Shown: positions 56,508 to 64,000 of the stretch, piece after piece
How the letters are laid out: the number at the start of each line of letters is the position of its first letter
Position numbering within the stretch: the stretch's first letter is position 1
Source of the DNA: Dorea sp. D27
Lineage (GTDB): Bacteria; Bacillota; Clostridia; Lachnospirales; Lachnospiraceae
Assembly (NCBI RefSeq): GCF_001185345.1
Contig: NZ_KQ236744.1
Span: forward strand, 121,626-185,625
DNA length: 64,000 nt
Reading direction: 5' to 3'
Translations under genes and position numbers: made by a program
The notes under the pieces: generated by a model
The model's input: the letters and a program-made list of their open reading frames with translations, nothing else
Told to the model about the DNA's origin: nothing
The model's database searches: none

Positions 56508-57227
56508 CTATTTATTTACGGTATAGCGCAGCCATACGGCGCTCCCAGACAAAGTTTTAGCACTTTTAAGTGTAAAACCCACAGGCGTGTCTGTACTGAG
56601 ACCGTCTTTTACCTGAAAAAGCGTTTGTGTTTCCGTGGAGCCGTCCGCACAGGGCGCAATCACCACGCTAACCTCATCACACATTCCCGCCTGAATAAAC
56701 GACCAGTTCAGCACACCGCCACCGCCCAGCATCAGCGTTTCAATTCCAAATAGCTTTTTCAGCTTGGAAAGCGCTATGCCTAAGTCCAGAGTTTCTGTTC
56801 CGGCTATGATATAAGAAATTCCCAGCCTGCGTAAAAACGCTTTGTATGCGTTGGATGCCTTTTCGGTCAGCACTTCCAGCACATGAGCGGTTGTGTCCAC
56901 ATAGGTCAGTGTTTTGCTTTCCCATCCAAGTTTGCCGGAGGGATCAATGGAAACGTAATACATAGCTGCTTTTTCCGCTACAAAGTCACCCTCTGGTACA
57001 AGCTCTGCCCCTTCATCCAGTGCAGGCTTCCGGTACAGGGTAAAATTGTCATCGGTAGTTACTCTGCCTGACAGCCAGCCCTGATGGTGATACTCCGGCT
57101 TTTTGCCAAAGGCAATGTTATAAAAAGCATCTCCGGCCGGCTCGCTTTCCGGCGCTTCCATGTAGTTTCCCATAATTTTTCCATCCAGCGAAGTCATCAT
57201 ATGGCAAAAAATATAAGGTCTGTCCAT
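56508..57227 (-). CDS. RibD C-terminal/dihydrofolate reductase-like protein
   Basis: 239 aa reductase of the RibD_C family. It begins MDRPYIFCHMMTSLDGKIMGNY, the NADPH-binding strand and substrate loop, and contains SYIIAGTETLDLGIALSKLKKLFGIETLMLGGGGVLNWSFIQAG, diagnostic of the fold. No deaminase domain is attached, and there are no riboflavin genes near, so a general NADPH-dependent reductase role is more likely than vitamin synthesis. It lies 3 bases after the flavodoxin gene. Confidence 0.88.
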   Translation of the reverse strand: MDRPYIFCHMMTSLDGKIMGNYMEAPESEPAGDAFYNIAFGKKPEYHHQGWLSGRVTTDDNFTLYRKPALDEGAELVPEGDFVAEKAAMYYVSIDPSGKLGWESKTLTYVDTTAHVLEVLTEKASNAYKAFLRRLGISYIIAGTETLDLGIALSKLKKLFGIETLMLGGGGVLNWSFIQAGMCDEVSVVIAPCADGSTETQTLFQVKDGLSTDTPVGFTLKSAKTLSGSAVWLRYTVNK

Positions 57228-57230
57228 AAC

Positions 57231-57710
57231 TCAAGCCTCCTTAATCTGTTTCAGCCAGCGGTCGATTCCCGTCATCGGCATCTGCATCTGATTTCCCTCA
57301 AACAAGATATTCAACCCCTTTTTAACCGTAGCGCCTGCACAGGCTTTCTCTATATCCTGAAAAGTATGACCAATCCAGCCGCCGTTGGTCGCAAAGGGAT
57401 ATATAATCTTACCATTCCAGTCTTGCGCGGAAAGTGCTGTCTTTACAGCCGGAGCAAACGTATACCACCAGACCGGCGTACCCAAAATCACAACATCATA
57501 ATTTCTAAGATCTCTTTCTATCGGTCGAATTGGTGGCTCAAAACCGGCGTTTACTTCCTGCTGCCCTTGATTTACCACCGAATCATAGCTTCCGGTATAA
57601 GCAGTCACCGTTTGGATTTCGGCCGTGTCACATTCCAGCATCTCCTTCATGTGCTGGGCAACTCTGTGGGTGTTTCCACCATAGGAATAATAAAGCAACA
57701 ATGTTTTCAT
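57231..57710 (-). CDS. Flavodoxin-family protein
   Basis: 159 aa. The FMN loop is LYYSYGGNTHRVAQHM, and ILGTPVWWYTFAPAVKT and PFATNGGWIGHTFQDI form the rest of the site. It differs from the other two flavodoxins of the element and lies between the alcohol dehydrogenase and the RibD-like gene with gaps of 11 and 3 bases, so it is in the operon led by the MerR-type promoter. Confidence 0.9.
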   Translation of the reverse strand: MKTLLLYYSYGGNTHRVAQHMKEMLECDTAEIQTVTAYTGSYDSVVNQGQQEVNAGFEPPIRPIERDLRNYDVVILGTPVWWYTFAPAVKTALSAQDWNGKIIYPFATNGGWIGHTFQDIEKACAGATVKKGLNILFEGNQMQMPMTGIDRWLKQIKEA

Positions 57711-57721
57711 ATTCTTCTCCT

Positions 57722-58909
57722 TTAACGGCAGGACTTTTCATAGATGGCCGCGCATTCCTCATCGGTCAGCGGCACACGGTCACAGGCGAACAGACCGCCC
57801 ATGGTAGCGCAGGCATTCTTCGCCAGCGTCATACATTCATCCTTATGAATCCCGTAATCACTCATCTTCAGACTATCCACACCGCAATCCTTTTGCAACT
57901 GATCCAACGCACAAATAAAATCCATCGGTTCTTTGGCATCCGCCATGCCCAGCATCTTCGCCAGCTCCACAAACCTTTTATCGCAGGCGTGTTGATTGAT
58001 AAAATGTGTGAAATATTCTTTGGAAATCATAATCAGCCCAGCACCGTGGGGCAGATTGGGATGGTAGGCGCTCATGGCGTGTTCCATGGCGTGTTCACTG
58101 GTACAGGAACCCGTCACCATCGACCAACCGGACAGGGTATTTGCGAACGCCATGTTTTCCCGCGCCTCTAAATCGTTGCCGTTTTGCACGGCGCGGGGCA
58201 GAAATTGTCCTACCCGCGTTATGGATGCGGTCTGTACCATATCGCTCATGGGGTTTGCGAATGCGGAAATATAGCCCTCTACTGCATGGAATAACGTGTC
58301 AAAACCCTGATATGCCGTAAACTTCGGCGGCACGGTGGTCATCAGCTCCGCGTCCACTACCGCCAGCACTGGAAACAGACTGTCCATGCCGCCGCAGCCG
58401 ATTTTTTCCTTCGTTTCTGGATTTGTGACTACGCCCCACTGGTCTACCTCGGAGCCAGTTCCCGCTGTGGTTGTTATGGCAATAACTGGAAGCGGCGCGT
58501 TTGTCAATGGCTGGTTTTTCCCGGTGGCTCCGGCCACATAATCCCATAGTTTTCCGGGCTGAGGTGCATACATGGCCATTACTTTGGCGGCATCCATGAC
58601 GCTGCCGCCGCCAAGGGCAACCACAAAATCACAGGCGTTTGCCCGTGCAAATGCCGCACCTTCCTCCACCACTGATTTAAGCGGATTCGCGCCAACCTTG
58701 TCAAACAGCGCCATTTCCACGCCCGCCAGACGAAGTTGTTCCTCCGTGCGGGCAAGCGCGCCGTTTGCACGGGTGGAATTTCCGTTTGAAATGACAAGCA
58801 TCGCCTTTTTTCCCGGCATGGCTTGCGTGTGCAGATCATTTAAGCGCCCAGCTCCAAACAGGACACGGGTTGGAATGTACACATTAAAATTCACTTTCTT
58901 TTCCTCCAT
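57722..58909 (-). CDS. Iron-containing alcohol dehydrogenase
   Basis: 395 aa group III alcohol dehydrogenase. NAD(P) binding is by ALGGGSVMDAAKVMA (about residue 95); the metal-binding His residues are in FHAVEGYIS and HAMEHAMSAYHPNLPHGAGL. The type resembles butanol dehydrogenase/YqhD-like enzymes that reduce reactive aldehydes. AAGGAAAG stands before the ATG. It heads the leftward operon ADH-flavodoxin-RibD-like-cupin and is transcribed from the MerR-type promoter at 58960-58990. Confidence 0.94.
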   Translation of the reverse strand: MEEKKVNFNVYIPTRVLFGAGRLNDLHTQAMPGKKAMLVISNGNSTRANGALARTEEQLRLAGVEMALFDKVGANPLKSVVEEGAAFARANACDFVVALGGGSVMDAAKVMAMYAPQPGKLWDYVAGATGKNQPLTNAPLPVIAITTTAGTGSEVDQWGVVTNPETKEKIGCGGMDSLFPVLAVVDAELMTTVPPKFTAYQGFDTLFHAVEGYISAFANPMSDMVQTASITRVGQFLPRAVQNGNDLEARENMAFANTLSGWSMVTGSCTSEHAMEHAMSAYHPNLPHGAGLIMISKEYFTHFINQHACDKRFVELAKMLGMADAKEPMDFICALDQLQKDCGVDSLKMSDYGIHKDECMTLAKNACATMGGLFACDRVPLTDEECAAIYEKSCR

Positions 58910-58959
58910 ATTGACTTTCCTTATTGTAGATGTTATTCTTTTCTTGTAAGTTCAATTAA

Positions 58960-58990
58960 ACTATACAACTTAAAGTTAGGTTTAAGTCAA
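58960..58990 (-). promoter_or_regulatory. MerR-type promoter of the alcohol dehydrogenase operon
   Basis: On the minus strand TTGACT and TATAGT are separated by 19 bp, the stretched spacing typical of MerR-activated promoters; + strand ACTATA at 58960-58965 and AGTCAA at 58985-58990. Confidence 0.75.
58969..58986. promoter_or_regulatory. AdhR-like operator in the promoter spacer
   Basis: CTTAAAGTTAGGTTTAAG, an inverted repeat CTTAAA-N6-TTTAAG between the -35 and -10 hexamers. It differs by one base from CTTAAAG-N4-CTTTAAG, the Bacillus AdhR site as I recall it. Confidence 0.65.
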
Positions 58991-59026
58991 TACCTAAATA
59001 GAAAATAATTTCAGAATGGAGAGACT

Positions 59027-59476
59027 ATGTTTTATACCGTAGGAGAAATGGCTGACAAACTGAATGTAGCTCCGTCCACCCTGCGCTACTATGACAAGGA
59101 GGGGCTTCTGCCCTTTGTGGAGCGATCCAGTGGGGGCATTCGGATGTTCAAAGAGGAGGATTTCCAGTGGCTGTCCATCATTGAATGTCTGAAAAAAACG
59201 GGGCTTCCCATCAAAGAAATTAAGACCTTTATTGACTGGTGCATGGAGGGTGACGGCACTATCGCACAGAGGCTGGAGTTGATGCAAAAGCAACGGGAAA
59301 CCGTAAAAAAACAGATTGCCCAGATGCAGGAAACCCTTGCTGTTCTGGATTATAAATGCTGGTACTATGAGACGGCAAAAGAGGCTGGCACCTGCGCGAT
59401 TCACGATACCCTGTCAGAAGAAGATATTCCTGCCGAATTTAGAACAGTAAAGAGAAAATCAATAACCTTAGACTAA
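59027..59476 (+). CDS. MerR-family regulator, AdhR/NmlR-like
   Basis: 149 aa. The winged helix is MFYTVGEMADKLNVAPSTLRYYDKEGLLPFVERSSGGIRMF, followed by DFQWLSIIECLKKTGLPIKEIKTFIDW and a coiled coil. The cysteine in IIECLKKTG matches the conserved Cys of AdhR/NmlR regulators that sense aldehydes; three more Cys lie downstream. It diverges from the alcohol dehydrogenase gene over a MerR-type promoter, so it very likely activates that operon. Confidence 0.92.
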   Translation: MFYTVGEMADKLNVAPSTLRYYDKEGLLPFVERSSGGIRMFKEEDFQWLSIIECLKKTGLPIKEIKTFIDWCMEGDGTIAQRLELMQKQRETVKKQIAQMQETLAVLDYKCWYYETAKEAGTCAIHDTLSEEDIPAEFRTVKRKSITLD

Positions 59477-59663
59477 AAATCGAATCTTTTACTTACTTTT
59501 ACGCCTTTCTAAACCGTTAGATTGAGTAGTTCAAGGGGCAAAAAACATTCACAAATTATGTCTCCTGACATTCGCTGTCACAGCTTGACAGAAGCACGCG
59601 GACCTGTTATTCTGAAACCACGGCAGAAAAGGCCCCACCACAAGAAGTTTAACGAATAGAAGC

Positions 59664-59714
59664 AAAGCCTGACACACCCGGCGCATTAAGCGTCTGGTCT
59701 GTCAGGCTTTTTAT
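59664..59714 (+). terminator. Intrinsic terminator downstream of merR
   Basis: AAAGCCTGACA (59664-59674) pairs with TGTCAGGCTTT (59700-59710), then TTATTTT. The interval 59477-59663 shows nothing else I can support. Confidence 0.75.
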
Positions 59715-59741
59715 TTTGTCCGGAAAGGAGGAACGACAGGG

Positions 59742-59834
59742 ATGCTTTATGACGTGAGCGAAGTGACCGTCTGCCGCTTGCGGCAGGGAAAACTTAACAA
59801 CAAACCGCAAGGTTTGAAGTTAAGGCAGGAATAG
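59742..59834 (+). CDS. Possible 30-aa ORF over the hairpin array
   Basis: An ATG with AAAGGAGG 10 bases upstream opens a 30-codon frame starting MLYDVSEVTVCRLRQG and ending at a TAG. Most of it is made of the first two hairpins of the array, so it may be a remnant or leader rather than a gene. Confidence 0.2.
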   Translation: MLYDVSEVTVCRLRQGKLNNKPQGLKLRQE

Positions 59835-59880
59835 GGGAATGTCATTCCCCACCAAAACGACTTGCAGGCAAAGCCTGCAA
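59771..59880. repeat. Array of four perfect hairpins
   Basis: Four separate palindromes in 110 bp: CTGCCGC/GCGGCAG (59771-59786), CTTAACaaCAAACC/GGTTTGaaGTTAAG (59793-59824), GGGGAATG/CATTCCCC (59834-59850) and TTGCAGGC/GCCTGCAA (59862-59880). It may be an oriT-like or recombinase-associated site left after loss of mobilisation genes. Confidence 0.7.
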
Positions 59881-59920
59881 CGGAAATCAGAGGAGTTTCA
59901 CGGAACCTTTTATCGCCGGT

Positions 59921-60241
59921 ATGATCCGGCAGGAGTTTACGTCGGTCTATCACATCGAGGACATTCGCGCGGCAGTCAATCAGACATTCGAGGAGCATAT
60001 GCCGAAAATCAACAGAAATTTGCTAAAAAGTGGAAAGGTGTCCGCCGCCGGATACTTCCTACTGATCAAGGTGCTGATGGAAATGGGCGGCCTTGACAGC
60101 CTTGCGGATTTTGTCCGCATGGCGGAGCAGGCGGGAACACTGGGAGCCGAATACATGAAGCAGAGCAACAGCACGCTGAACGAGTTTCTCGCGGACGGCG
60201 AAACCGTCTGCCGTCTGGCGCATCTGCAAGCGGACAACTAA
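59921..60241 (+). CDS. Uncharacterised 106-aa element protein
   Basis: I do not recognise the family. The protein is helical, with HIEDIRAAVNQTFEEHMPKIN, GKVSAAGYFLLIKVLMEMGGLDSLADFVRMAEQAG and a C-terminal LNEFLADGETVCRLAHLQ. No TM or DNA-binding motif is clear. The frame is open upstream past the ATG to an RBS-like AGAGGAG at about 59890, so the real start may be earlier or altered. It precedes tnpW by 18 bases and has codon use like the recombinase, suggesting it is part of the element core. Confidence 0.55.
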   Translation: MIRQEFTSVYHIEDIRAAVNQTFEEHMPKINRNLLKSGKVSAAGYFLLIKVLMEMGGLDSLADFVRMAEQAGTLGAEYMKQSNSTLNEFLADGETVCRLAHLQADN

Positions 60242-60259
60242 ACGAAGAGGAGGAATTGC

Positions 60260-60445
60260 ATGGACAAATTCGGCCAATCTGAAAGGGTGTTACAAAAGAA
60301 GATTGCCGAAGGAAACGAAAAGAAGCGTAAATTTGAAATCGGCGGGGCGACATATTTTGTAACTGCCCATTATAAGGAGCAGGGCGGTATGACCGCCACG
60401 GACAAGGTCGCCCGTTTAATAGATAGAGACACAGAGACGGCGTAG
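60260..60445 (+). CDS. tnpW: TnpW-like transposon protein
   Basis: 61 aa; KFEIGGATYFVTAHYKEQGGMTATDKVARLI matches the small TnpW family found just upstream of tnpX-type recombinases in Tn4451-like elements. GGAGGAATTGC precedes the ATG. Function unknown. Confidence 0.85.
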   Translation: MDKFGQSERVLQKKIAEGNEKKRKFEIGGATYFVTAHYKEQGGMTATDKVARLIDRDTETA

Positions 60446-60545
60446 AGAGCCAAAAATGTCTGGACGCGCAAAGCGATTCCGGGTAAAATAAGGACATACA
60501 ATTTACCCGAATCGTTTTGGCTGTACAGAGGAAAGGAGTTTTGTA

Positions 60546-61166
60546 ATGGTACAGTTAAACGGAAAAATCACGGCTCTCTACTGCCGTTTAAGTCAAGAGG
60601 ACGAATATGCCGGAGAGTCCGGCAGCATCCAGCACCAAAAGCAAATTTTAATGGAATATGCCAATGCCAATGGCTTTCCCAACCCACAGTTTTTTGTGGA
60701 CGACGGCTATTCCGGAGTCATGTTCGACCGCCCCGGCTACAAAGCCATGATGGAACAGGTGGAAGCGGGAAATGTCTCTACCATCCTTGTGAAAGACCAT
60801 TCCCGGCTGGGCAGAAACCGCCTTGTGGTGGGTATCCTGTTGGAAGAAACCTTTGCAAGCTACAATGTCCGTTACATCGCCATTAACGACAACGTGGACA
60901 CGCTGAACGGCGTGGATGACAGTGTGGCCGTCCGCGATCTTTTTAACGAGTGGCACGCCAGAGACACCAGCAAGAAGGTCAAAGCGGTCATCATGGCGGC
61001 GGCGCGGCGTGGGGAGCGCATCGGCACAAAGGCGCCTTACGGCTATCGAAAAGACCAGAAAGCCGTAAGCGGATTATTCCCAATGAGGACACCGCGCCTG
61101 TGGTGCGGCGGATTTTTGCCCTGTGCTCCAGCGGACTTGGCCCTGACAAAATTGCACGGATACTGA
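60546..61166 (+). CDS. TnpX/TndX-type large serine recombinase, N-terminal part, frameshifted
   Basis: The catalytic resolvase domain is intact: ITALYCRLSQEDEYAGESGSI with the nucleophilic Ser in YCRLS near residue 15, VDDGYSGVMFDRPGYKAMM, VKDHSRLGRNRLVVG with its Arg residues, and ARRGERIGTKAPYGY leading to the recombinase domain. AAAGGAG precedes the ATG. At GYRKD (61053) the frame departs from the family; adding one base (GACCCAG for GACCAG) restores PESRKRIIPNEDT of the next ORF. As written, the product lacks the DNA-binding and zinc-ribbon parts. Confidence 0.85.
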   Translation: MVQLNGKITALYCRLSQEDEYAGESGSIQHQKQILMEYANANGFPNPQFFVDDGYSGVMFDRPGYKAMMEQVEAGNVSTILVKDHSRLGRNRLVVGILLEETFASYNVRYIAINDNVDTLNGVDDSVAVRDLFNEWHARDTSKKVKAVIMAAARRGERIGTKAPYGYRKDQKAVSGLFPMRTPRLWCGGFLPCAPADLALTKLHGY

Positions 61167-62149
61167 GGACTGACCAAATCCTGACGCCCACTGTTTATGA
61201 GTTTCGCACCAACGGTGTCCGCCGTACCAATCTGAATGAGAATAAGCCTTATGATTGGTGCGGCTCTACCGTGGCAGATATTTTGGAACGGGAGGAGTAC
61301 ATCGGCAACACCATCAACTGCCGCAGTTACAGTCCATCCTTCAAGAGCAAGAAAAGCAAGCGGAATCCACCGGAAAATCAGCTCCGCTTTGAGCATACCC
61401 ACGAGCCGCTGATCGACATGGAAACATGGGAGATTGTGCAGAAGGTACGGGCGGGCAAACGCCGTCCCAATAAAATGGGTGAGATGGATCTGCTGTCCGG
61501 TATGGTCTACTGTGCAGACTGCGGAAAACGGCACTACTTCTGCCGGTGCGGAAGCTGGAACGAAATCCAGTATACATATACCTGCGGCACTTACCACGGA
61601 CATAAAGAGGACTGTACCCCGCATACCGTCAAGGTCATGGCACTGCACGAAATTGTGCTGGCGGAGATTCAGCGGGTTACGCAGGAAGCGCGGGAGCACA
61701 CCGAGGAATTCCTCCGGCGGGCGATGGACAAGCACAGCAGCCAGCTCAAAAAGGAATTGTCCGCCAAGACCAAGGAATTGGACAGGGTGCAGAAACGGCT
61801 TGCGGATTTGGAAAAGCTGTTCCGCGCCGCCTTTGAACAGCTTGCGTTGGCGAACCTATCGGAAACTCAGTTTAAGGCGCTGACGGGCGGTTACGAGGAG
61901 GAAAAACAGGAGTTGGCCATCCGCAGCGAAATGCTGGAACAGGAAATCAACGCGGAAAAAGACCGGATGCTGAATGCAGACCGCTTTCTCAGGGTGGTAC
62001 AGCGGTACACGGAGATTCAAGAACTGACGCCAGAAATCGTGCGGGAGTTCATTGAGAAAATCGTGGTGCATGAACGGAGCGAGCCGTGGAAAAAGAAGAA
62101 CTACACCCAGCAGATTGACGTGTACTTCAATTTTGTAGGGCAGGTCTAA
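61055..62149 (+). CDS. Large serine recombinase, C-terminal part, frameshifted
   Basis: Continues the recombinase in another frame. The Recombinase domain (VVRRIFALCSSGLGPDKIARIL; STVADILEREEYIGNTINCRSY) is followed by the zinc-beta-ribbon (MVYCADCGKRHYFC, then YTCGTYHGHKEDC) and a long coiled coil (RVQKRLADLEKLF) ending in EIVREFIEKIVVHE. With the preceding part the intact enzyme would be about 535 aa. No own start is evident at this point; initiation in the overlapping frame near 60950 would give an unrelated N-terminus. Confidence 0.85.
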   Translation, partial: PESRKRIIPNEDTAPVVRRIFALCSSGLGPDKIARILRTDQILTPTVYEFRTNGVRRTNLNENKPYDWCGSTVADILEREEYIGNTINCRSYSPSFKSKKSKRNPPENQLRFEHTHEPLIDMETWEIVQKVRAGKRRPNKMGEMDLLSGMVYCADCGKRHYFCRCGSWNEIQYTYTCGTYHGHKEDCTPHTVKVMALHEIVLAEIQRVTQEAREHTEEFLRRAMDKHSSQLKKELSAKTKELDRVQKRLADLEKLFRAAFEQLALANLSETQFKALTGGYEEEKQELAIRSEMLEQEINAEKDRMLNADRFLRVVQRYTEIQELTPEIVREFIEKIVVHERSEPWKKKNYTQQIDVYFNFVGQV

Positions 62150-62158
62150 AACAGAAAA

Positions 62159-62185
62159 GCCACAGGATACGAACTATCCTGTGGC
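62159..62185 (+). terminator. Hairpin after the recombinase gene
   Basis: GCCACAGGATA pairs with TATCCTGTGGC around a 5-base loop, close to the right end of the element. Confidence 0.65.
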
Positions 62186-62229
62186 ATATCTTAAAAGTAG
62201 AAAACATCCTTGTCAGGCGGAGACGAATT

Positions 62230-62242
62230 CCGGCTGGTTTTT
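62230..62242 (-). terminator. Proximal half of the split flagellin terminator
   Basis: CCGGCTGGTTTTT, exact reverse complement of 48003-48015. It lies 34 bases after the flagellin stop. On the minus strand it is the left arm AAAAACCAGCCGG, now without its partner or T-run. Confidence 0.75.
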
Positions 62243-62275
62243 GACTGTCTGGCTATATGCTATACATCTGAGGGA

Positions 62276-63835
62276 TTACTGTAATAACTGAAGAACTCCC
62301 TGTGGAATCTGATTCGCCTGTGCGAGCATAGCCTGAGAAGCCTGAACGAGGATGTTATTCTTCGTGTAAGCCATCATCTCATTTGCCATGTCAACGTCAC
62401 GGATACGGCTTTCAGCAGCCGTCATGTTCTCTGTCGTTACACTTAAGTTATTGATCGTGTGCTCCAGACGGTTCTGGATAGCACCAAGGTCGCCTCGTGT
62501 AGAGGATACAGAGTTGATTGCATTTCTGATAACATCAACTGCGGATTTAGCACCTTCCTGTGTAGATATATCAATGCCGCTTAATCCGAGAGCGCTTGTG
62601 CTCATGTCTCCGATGGATACGGTAAGCTGATTGAAGCTTTCAGCCGTGTCACCAATCTGGAGTGTCAGGCCGTTTCCAGACTTTCCTGCTGTAGCACCAG
62701 GCTTCAAGTCTATGTTCGTGCCACCGTTTGCCACAGCGCCTATGCCAGTCTTGTTGTTAAGCATTGTTATCATGTCTGTTACTTCAACTGCAGTCGGGTT
62801 TGCACCGGCAGTTTTAATATAATTGACATCGGATGCCAGTTTCTTGGCTCCGTCTTCTGTTGCAAAAGCAAACTTCTGTCCATTAATTTCAAATATATGG
62901 TCCTCAGCATTCCCTGTACCATCATAAGCTTTAAGACCAGCAGCACCTGTAGTCAGACGATAGTATGCATCAGTCCCGGCAGTAGTCGCAACACTGGTTC
63001 CATCAACAGCACCTGTTACAGAAGCACCAGTATCATCTTTGATATCTGCTTTGAAAATGTCAAGCTTATTCGATGCGCCGCTGTCTTTTGCAGTTATCGT
63101 AACTGTACCGTTAGTTACGTCAACTGTAAAGTCAGAGCCAAAAGCTTCCTCTAAAGCACTTTTAAGGACATTATCATTACCACCAGCCGTGTTACCGGCA
63201 GCAGTAAATTGGATAGTTTTAGACTGCAGGTTGCCATTGGCATCGCTAAATTTCAAATCCATCGTATAATCGTTATTAGCTGTAAGTTTCGTGCTGTCTA
63301 TGTCGAATGTTGATGACGTAGCGGTGGATGGCTGTAATGCCAGCACGCCTGGATTTGAATTTAATCCGGCAAACTTTACATCGACTGCAACAGATGCACC
63401 GGATGTACTTCCGAGTGAGCCGTCTAACAGGTTGATGCCGTTGAAGTTCGTTCCTTCTGAGATCCTGTCAATCTCGTCTTTCAGGGACTGGATTTCCTTC
63501 TGCAGATTCGCGCGGTCAGTTTTGTTATCATACGTACCGTTCGCAGACTGGTCGGCCAGCTCTACCATACGGTTCAGCATGGAGTGGACTTCCGTCAGAG
63601 CACCTTCTGCCGTCTGTACTAAGGAGATGCCGTCCTGTGCATTCTTCTGTGCCGTCTCAAGTCCCGTAATCTGCGCCCTCATCTTCTCAGAGATGGCAAG
63701 CCCGGCAGCATCGTCGCCTGCACGGTTGATGCGGTAGCCGGATGACAGCTTCTCCAGGTTCTTGGATACTGCACTGTTGTTGTTCGTCAGGTTGCGGTAA
63801 GAGTTCAATGCCGCGATATTATGTTGGATTCTCAT
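62276..63835 (-). CDS. fliC: Flagellin
   Basis: 519 aa filament protein. The conserved N-terminal D0/D1 (MRIQHNIAALNSYRNLTNNNSAVSKNLEKLSSGYRINRAGDDAAGLAISEKMRAQ) and C-terminal D1/D0 (RDVDMANEMMAYTKNNILVQASQAMLAQANQIPQGVLQLLQ) frame a variable, Thr/Gly/Asp-rich outer region (about 150-410) exposed on the filament. There is no signal peptide, since it is exported by the flagellar type III system. AAGGAGGA precedes the ATG, and the leader contains a hairpin with an AGGGA loop, a possible CsrA site. Its terminator is split by the adjacent mobile element. Confidence 0.97.
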   Translation of the reverse strand: MRIQHNIAALNSYRNLTNNNSAVSKNLEKLSSGYRINRAGDDAAGLAISEKMRAQITGLETAQKNAQDGISLVQTAEGALTEVHSMLNRMVELADQSANGTYDNKTDRANLQKEIQSLKDEIDRISEGTNFNGINLLDGSLGSTSGASVAVDVKFAGLNSNPGVLALQPSTATSSTFDIDSTKLTANNDYTMDLKFSDANGNLQSKTIQFTAAGNTAGGNDNVLKSALEEAFGSDFTVDVTNGTVTITAKDSGASNKLDIFKADIKDDTGASVTGAVDGTSVATTAGTDAYYRLTTGAAGLKAYDGTGNAEDHIFEINGQKFAFATEDGAKKLASDVNYIKTAGANPTAVEVTDMITMLNNKTGIGAVANGGTNIDLKPGATAGKSGNGLTLQIGDTAESFNQLTVSIGDMSTSALGLSGIDISTQEGAKSAVDVIRNAINSVSSTRGDLGAIQNRLEHTINNLSVTTENMTAAESRIRDVDMANEMMAYTKNNILVQASQAMLAQANQIPQGVLQLLQ

Positions 63836-63841
63836 ATGATT

Positions 63842-63878
63842 TCCTCCTTGAAATTATTCCAGGGGGCTTCCCTGCCCC
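63842..63878 (-). promoter_or_regulatory. Flagellin leader hairpin and Shine-Dalgarno, possible CsrA sites
   Basis: In the mRNA a stem GGGGC/GCCCC presents AGGGAA in its loop (63863-63878), 13 bases upstream of the Shine-Dalgarno AAGGAGGA (63842-63849). Two GGA-type sites, one covering the SD, match the arrangement of Bacillus hag. The region 63885-64000 has only a weak sigma-D-like GCCGGTAA (minus, 63931-63938), an 8-bp palindrome near 63936 and TTGACGCGTCAA at 63964-63975. Confidence 0.45.
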
Positions 63879-64000
63879 GCTGAGGGTATTCCCTCCCGGT
63901 TTTTAATCATAGGGAAGGAATGATTAAAAGTTACCGGCGGATTTTAATCCGCCATTGTGTTACTTGACGCGTCAAACATTGATAAACAAGGCTTTAAGCA

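Noticed and set aside
59839..60096. 85-codon ORF overlapping the 106-aa element protein
   Set aside because: Arg/Gly-rich shadow frame starting inside the hairpin array; the other frame is better formed.
63931..63957. Sigma-D promoter of flagellin
   Set aside because: GCCGGTAA is close to the -10 consensus, but 15 bases upstream there is only CAAT instead of TAAA, so I do not call it; the true promoter may lie beyond the window.

Overview
The window looks like chromosomal DNA of a motile anaerobic Firmicute of class Clostridia, most likely a gut Lachnospiraceae. The signs are strong AGGAGG ribosome-binding sites, sigma-A and sigma-D type promoters, a bacterial V-type ATPase operon, flagellin with chemoreceptors, VanR/S-style two-component systems and a Tn4451-like serine-recombinase element. 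Species cannot be fixed from the sequence alone.

Left part (1-13.3 kb, mostly + strand): an aconitase-family hydratase ending at a REP-like palindrome; an ECF sigma factor with a membrane-anchored beta-propeller partner split by a frameshift in an A7 run; an AT-rich decayed unit (4.8-5.7 kb) with its own promoter, RBS and terminator and a glycine-zipper, bacteriocin-like relic; a 951-aa protein combining TPRs, an Ala/Glu coiled coil, an acidic stretch and a P-loop ATPase; a stand-alone glycogen branching enzyme; and a two-component system. From 13.3 to 21.8 kb on the minus strand lies a complete nine-gene V-type ATPase operon (G/H-C-I-K-F-E-A-B-D).

Middle part (22-37 kb): trmB, a possible 44-codon Cys-containing peptide, thioredoxin, a secreted DUF1002 protein, proC between two REP-like repeats, an ATC hydrolase/M20 amidohydrolase pair, a TetR-MFS pair with the same operator sequence in front of each gene, a chemoreceptor, tRNA-Lys(CUU), a lipoprotein divergent from a second two-component system around an AT palindrome, and an ornithine cyclodeaminase-like gene with a TrmB-type regulator.

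Motility-linked part (37.2-48 kb): a good sigma-D promoter precedes a tight co-directional run of a soluble CZB chemoreceptor, a 1505-aa surface protein with 13 InlB-type repeats, a FapA/DUF342 protein (frameshifted), a degenerate GGDEF-EAL protein and a bacteriohemerythrin. A coiled-coil protein gene on the minus strand follows. Flagellin is at the far right end (62.3-63.8 kb).

Between these last two genes, about 48,016-62,229, sits a ~14.2-kb element with TnpV at its left end and TnpW plus a TnpX-type recombinase (frameshifted) at its right end. Its cargo is a redox/electrophile-detoxification set: Fe-alcohol dehydrogenase, three flavodoxins, a flavin reductase (frameshifted), two aldo/keto reductases, an SDR, a double carboxymuconolactone-decarboxylase protein, a cupin, a RibD-like reductase, and LysR, MerR and orphan response regulators. 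The MerR gene diverges from the alcohol dehydrogenase over a 19-bp-spacer promoter carrying an AdhR-like inverted repeat. The two sequences flanking the element are the two arms of a 13-bp palindrome which, when rejoined, give an intrinsic terminator for flagellin. The element therefore appears to have inserted into the loop of the flagellin terminator.

Four conserved genes are each broken by a single-base shift (near 3.2, 44.34, 53.21 and 61.05 kb), at or near short homopolymers. This could be real decay, sequencing error or, at 3.2 kb only, programmed frameshifting.
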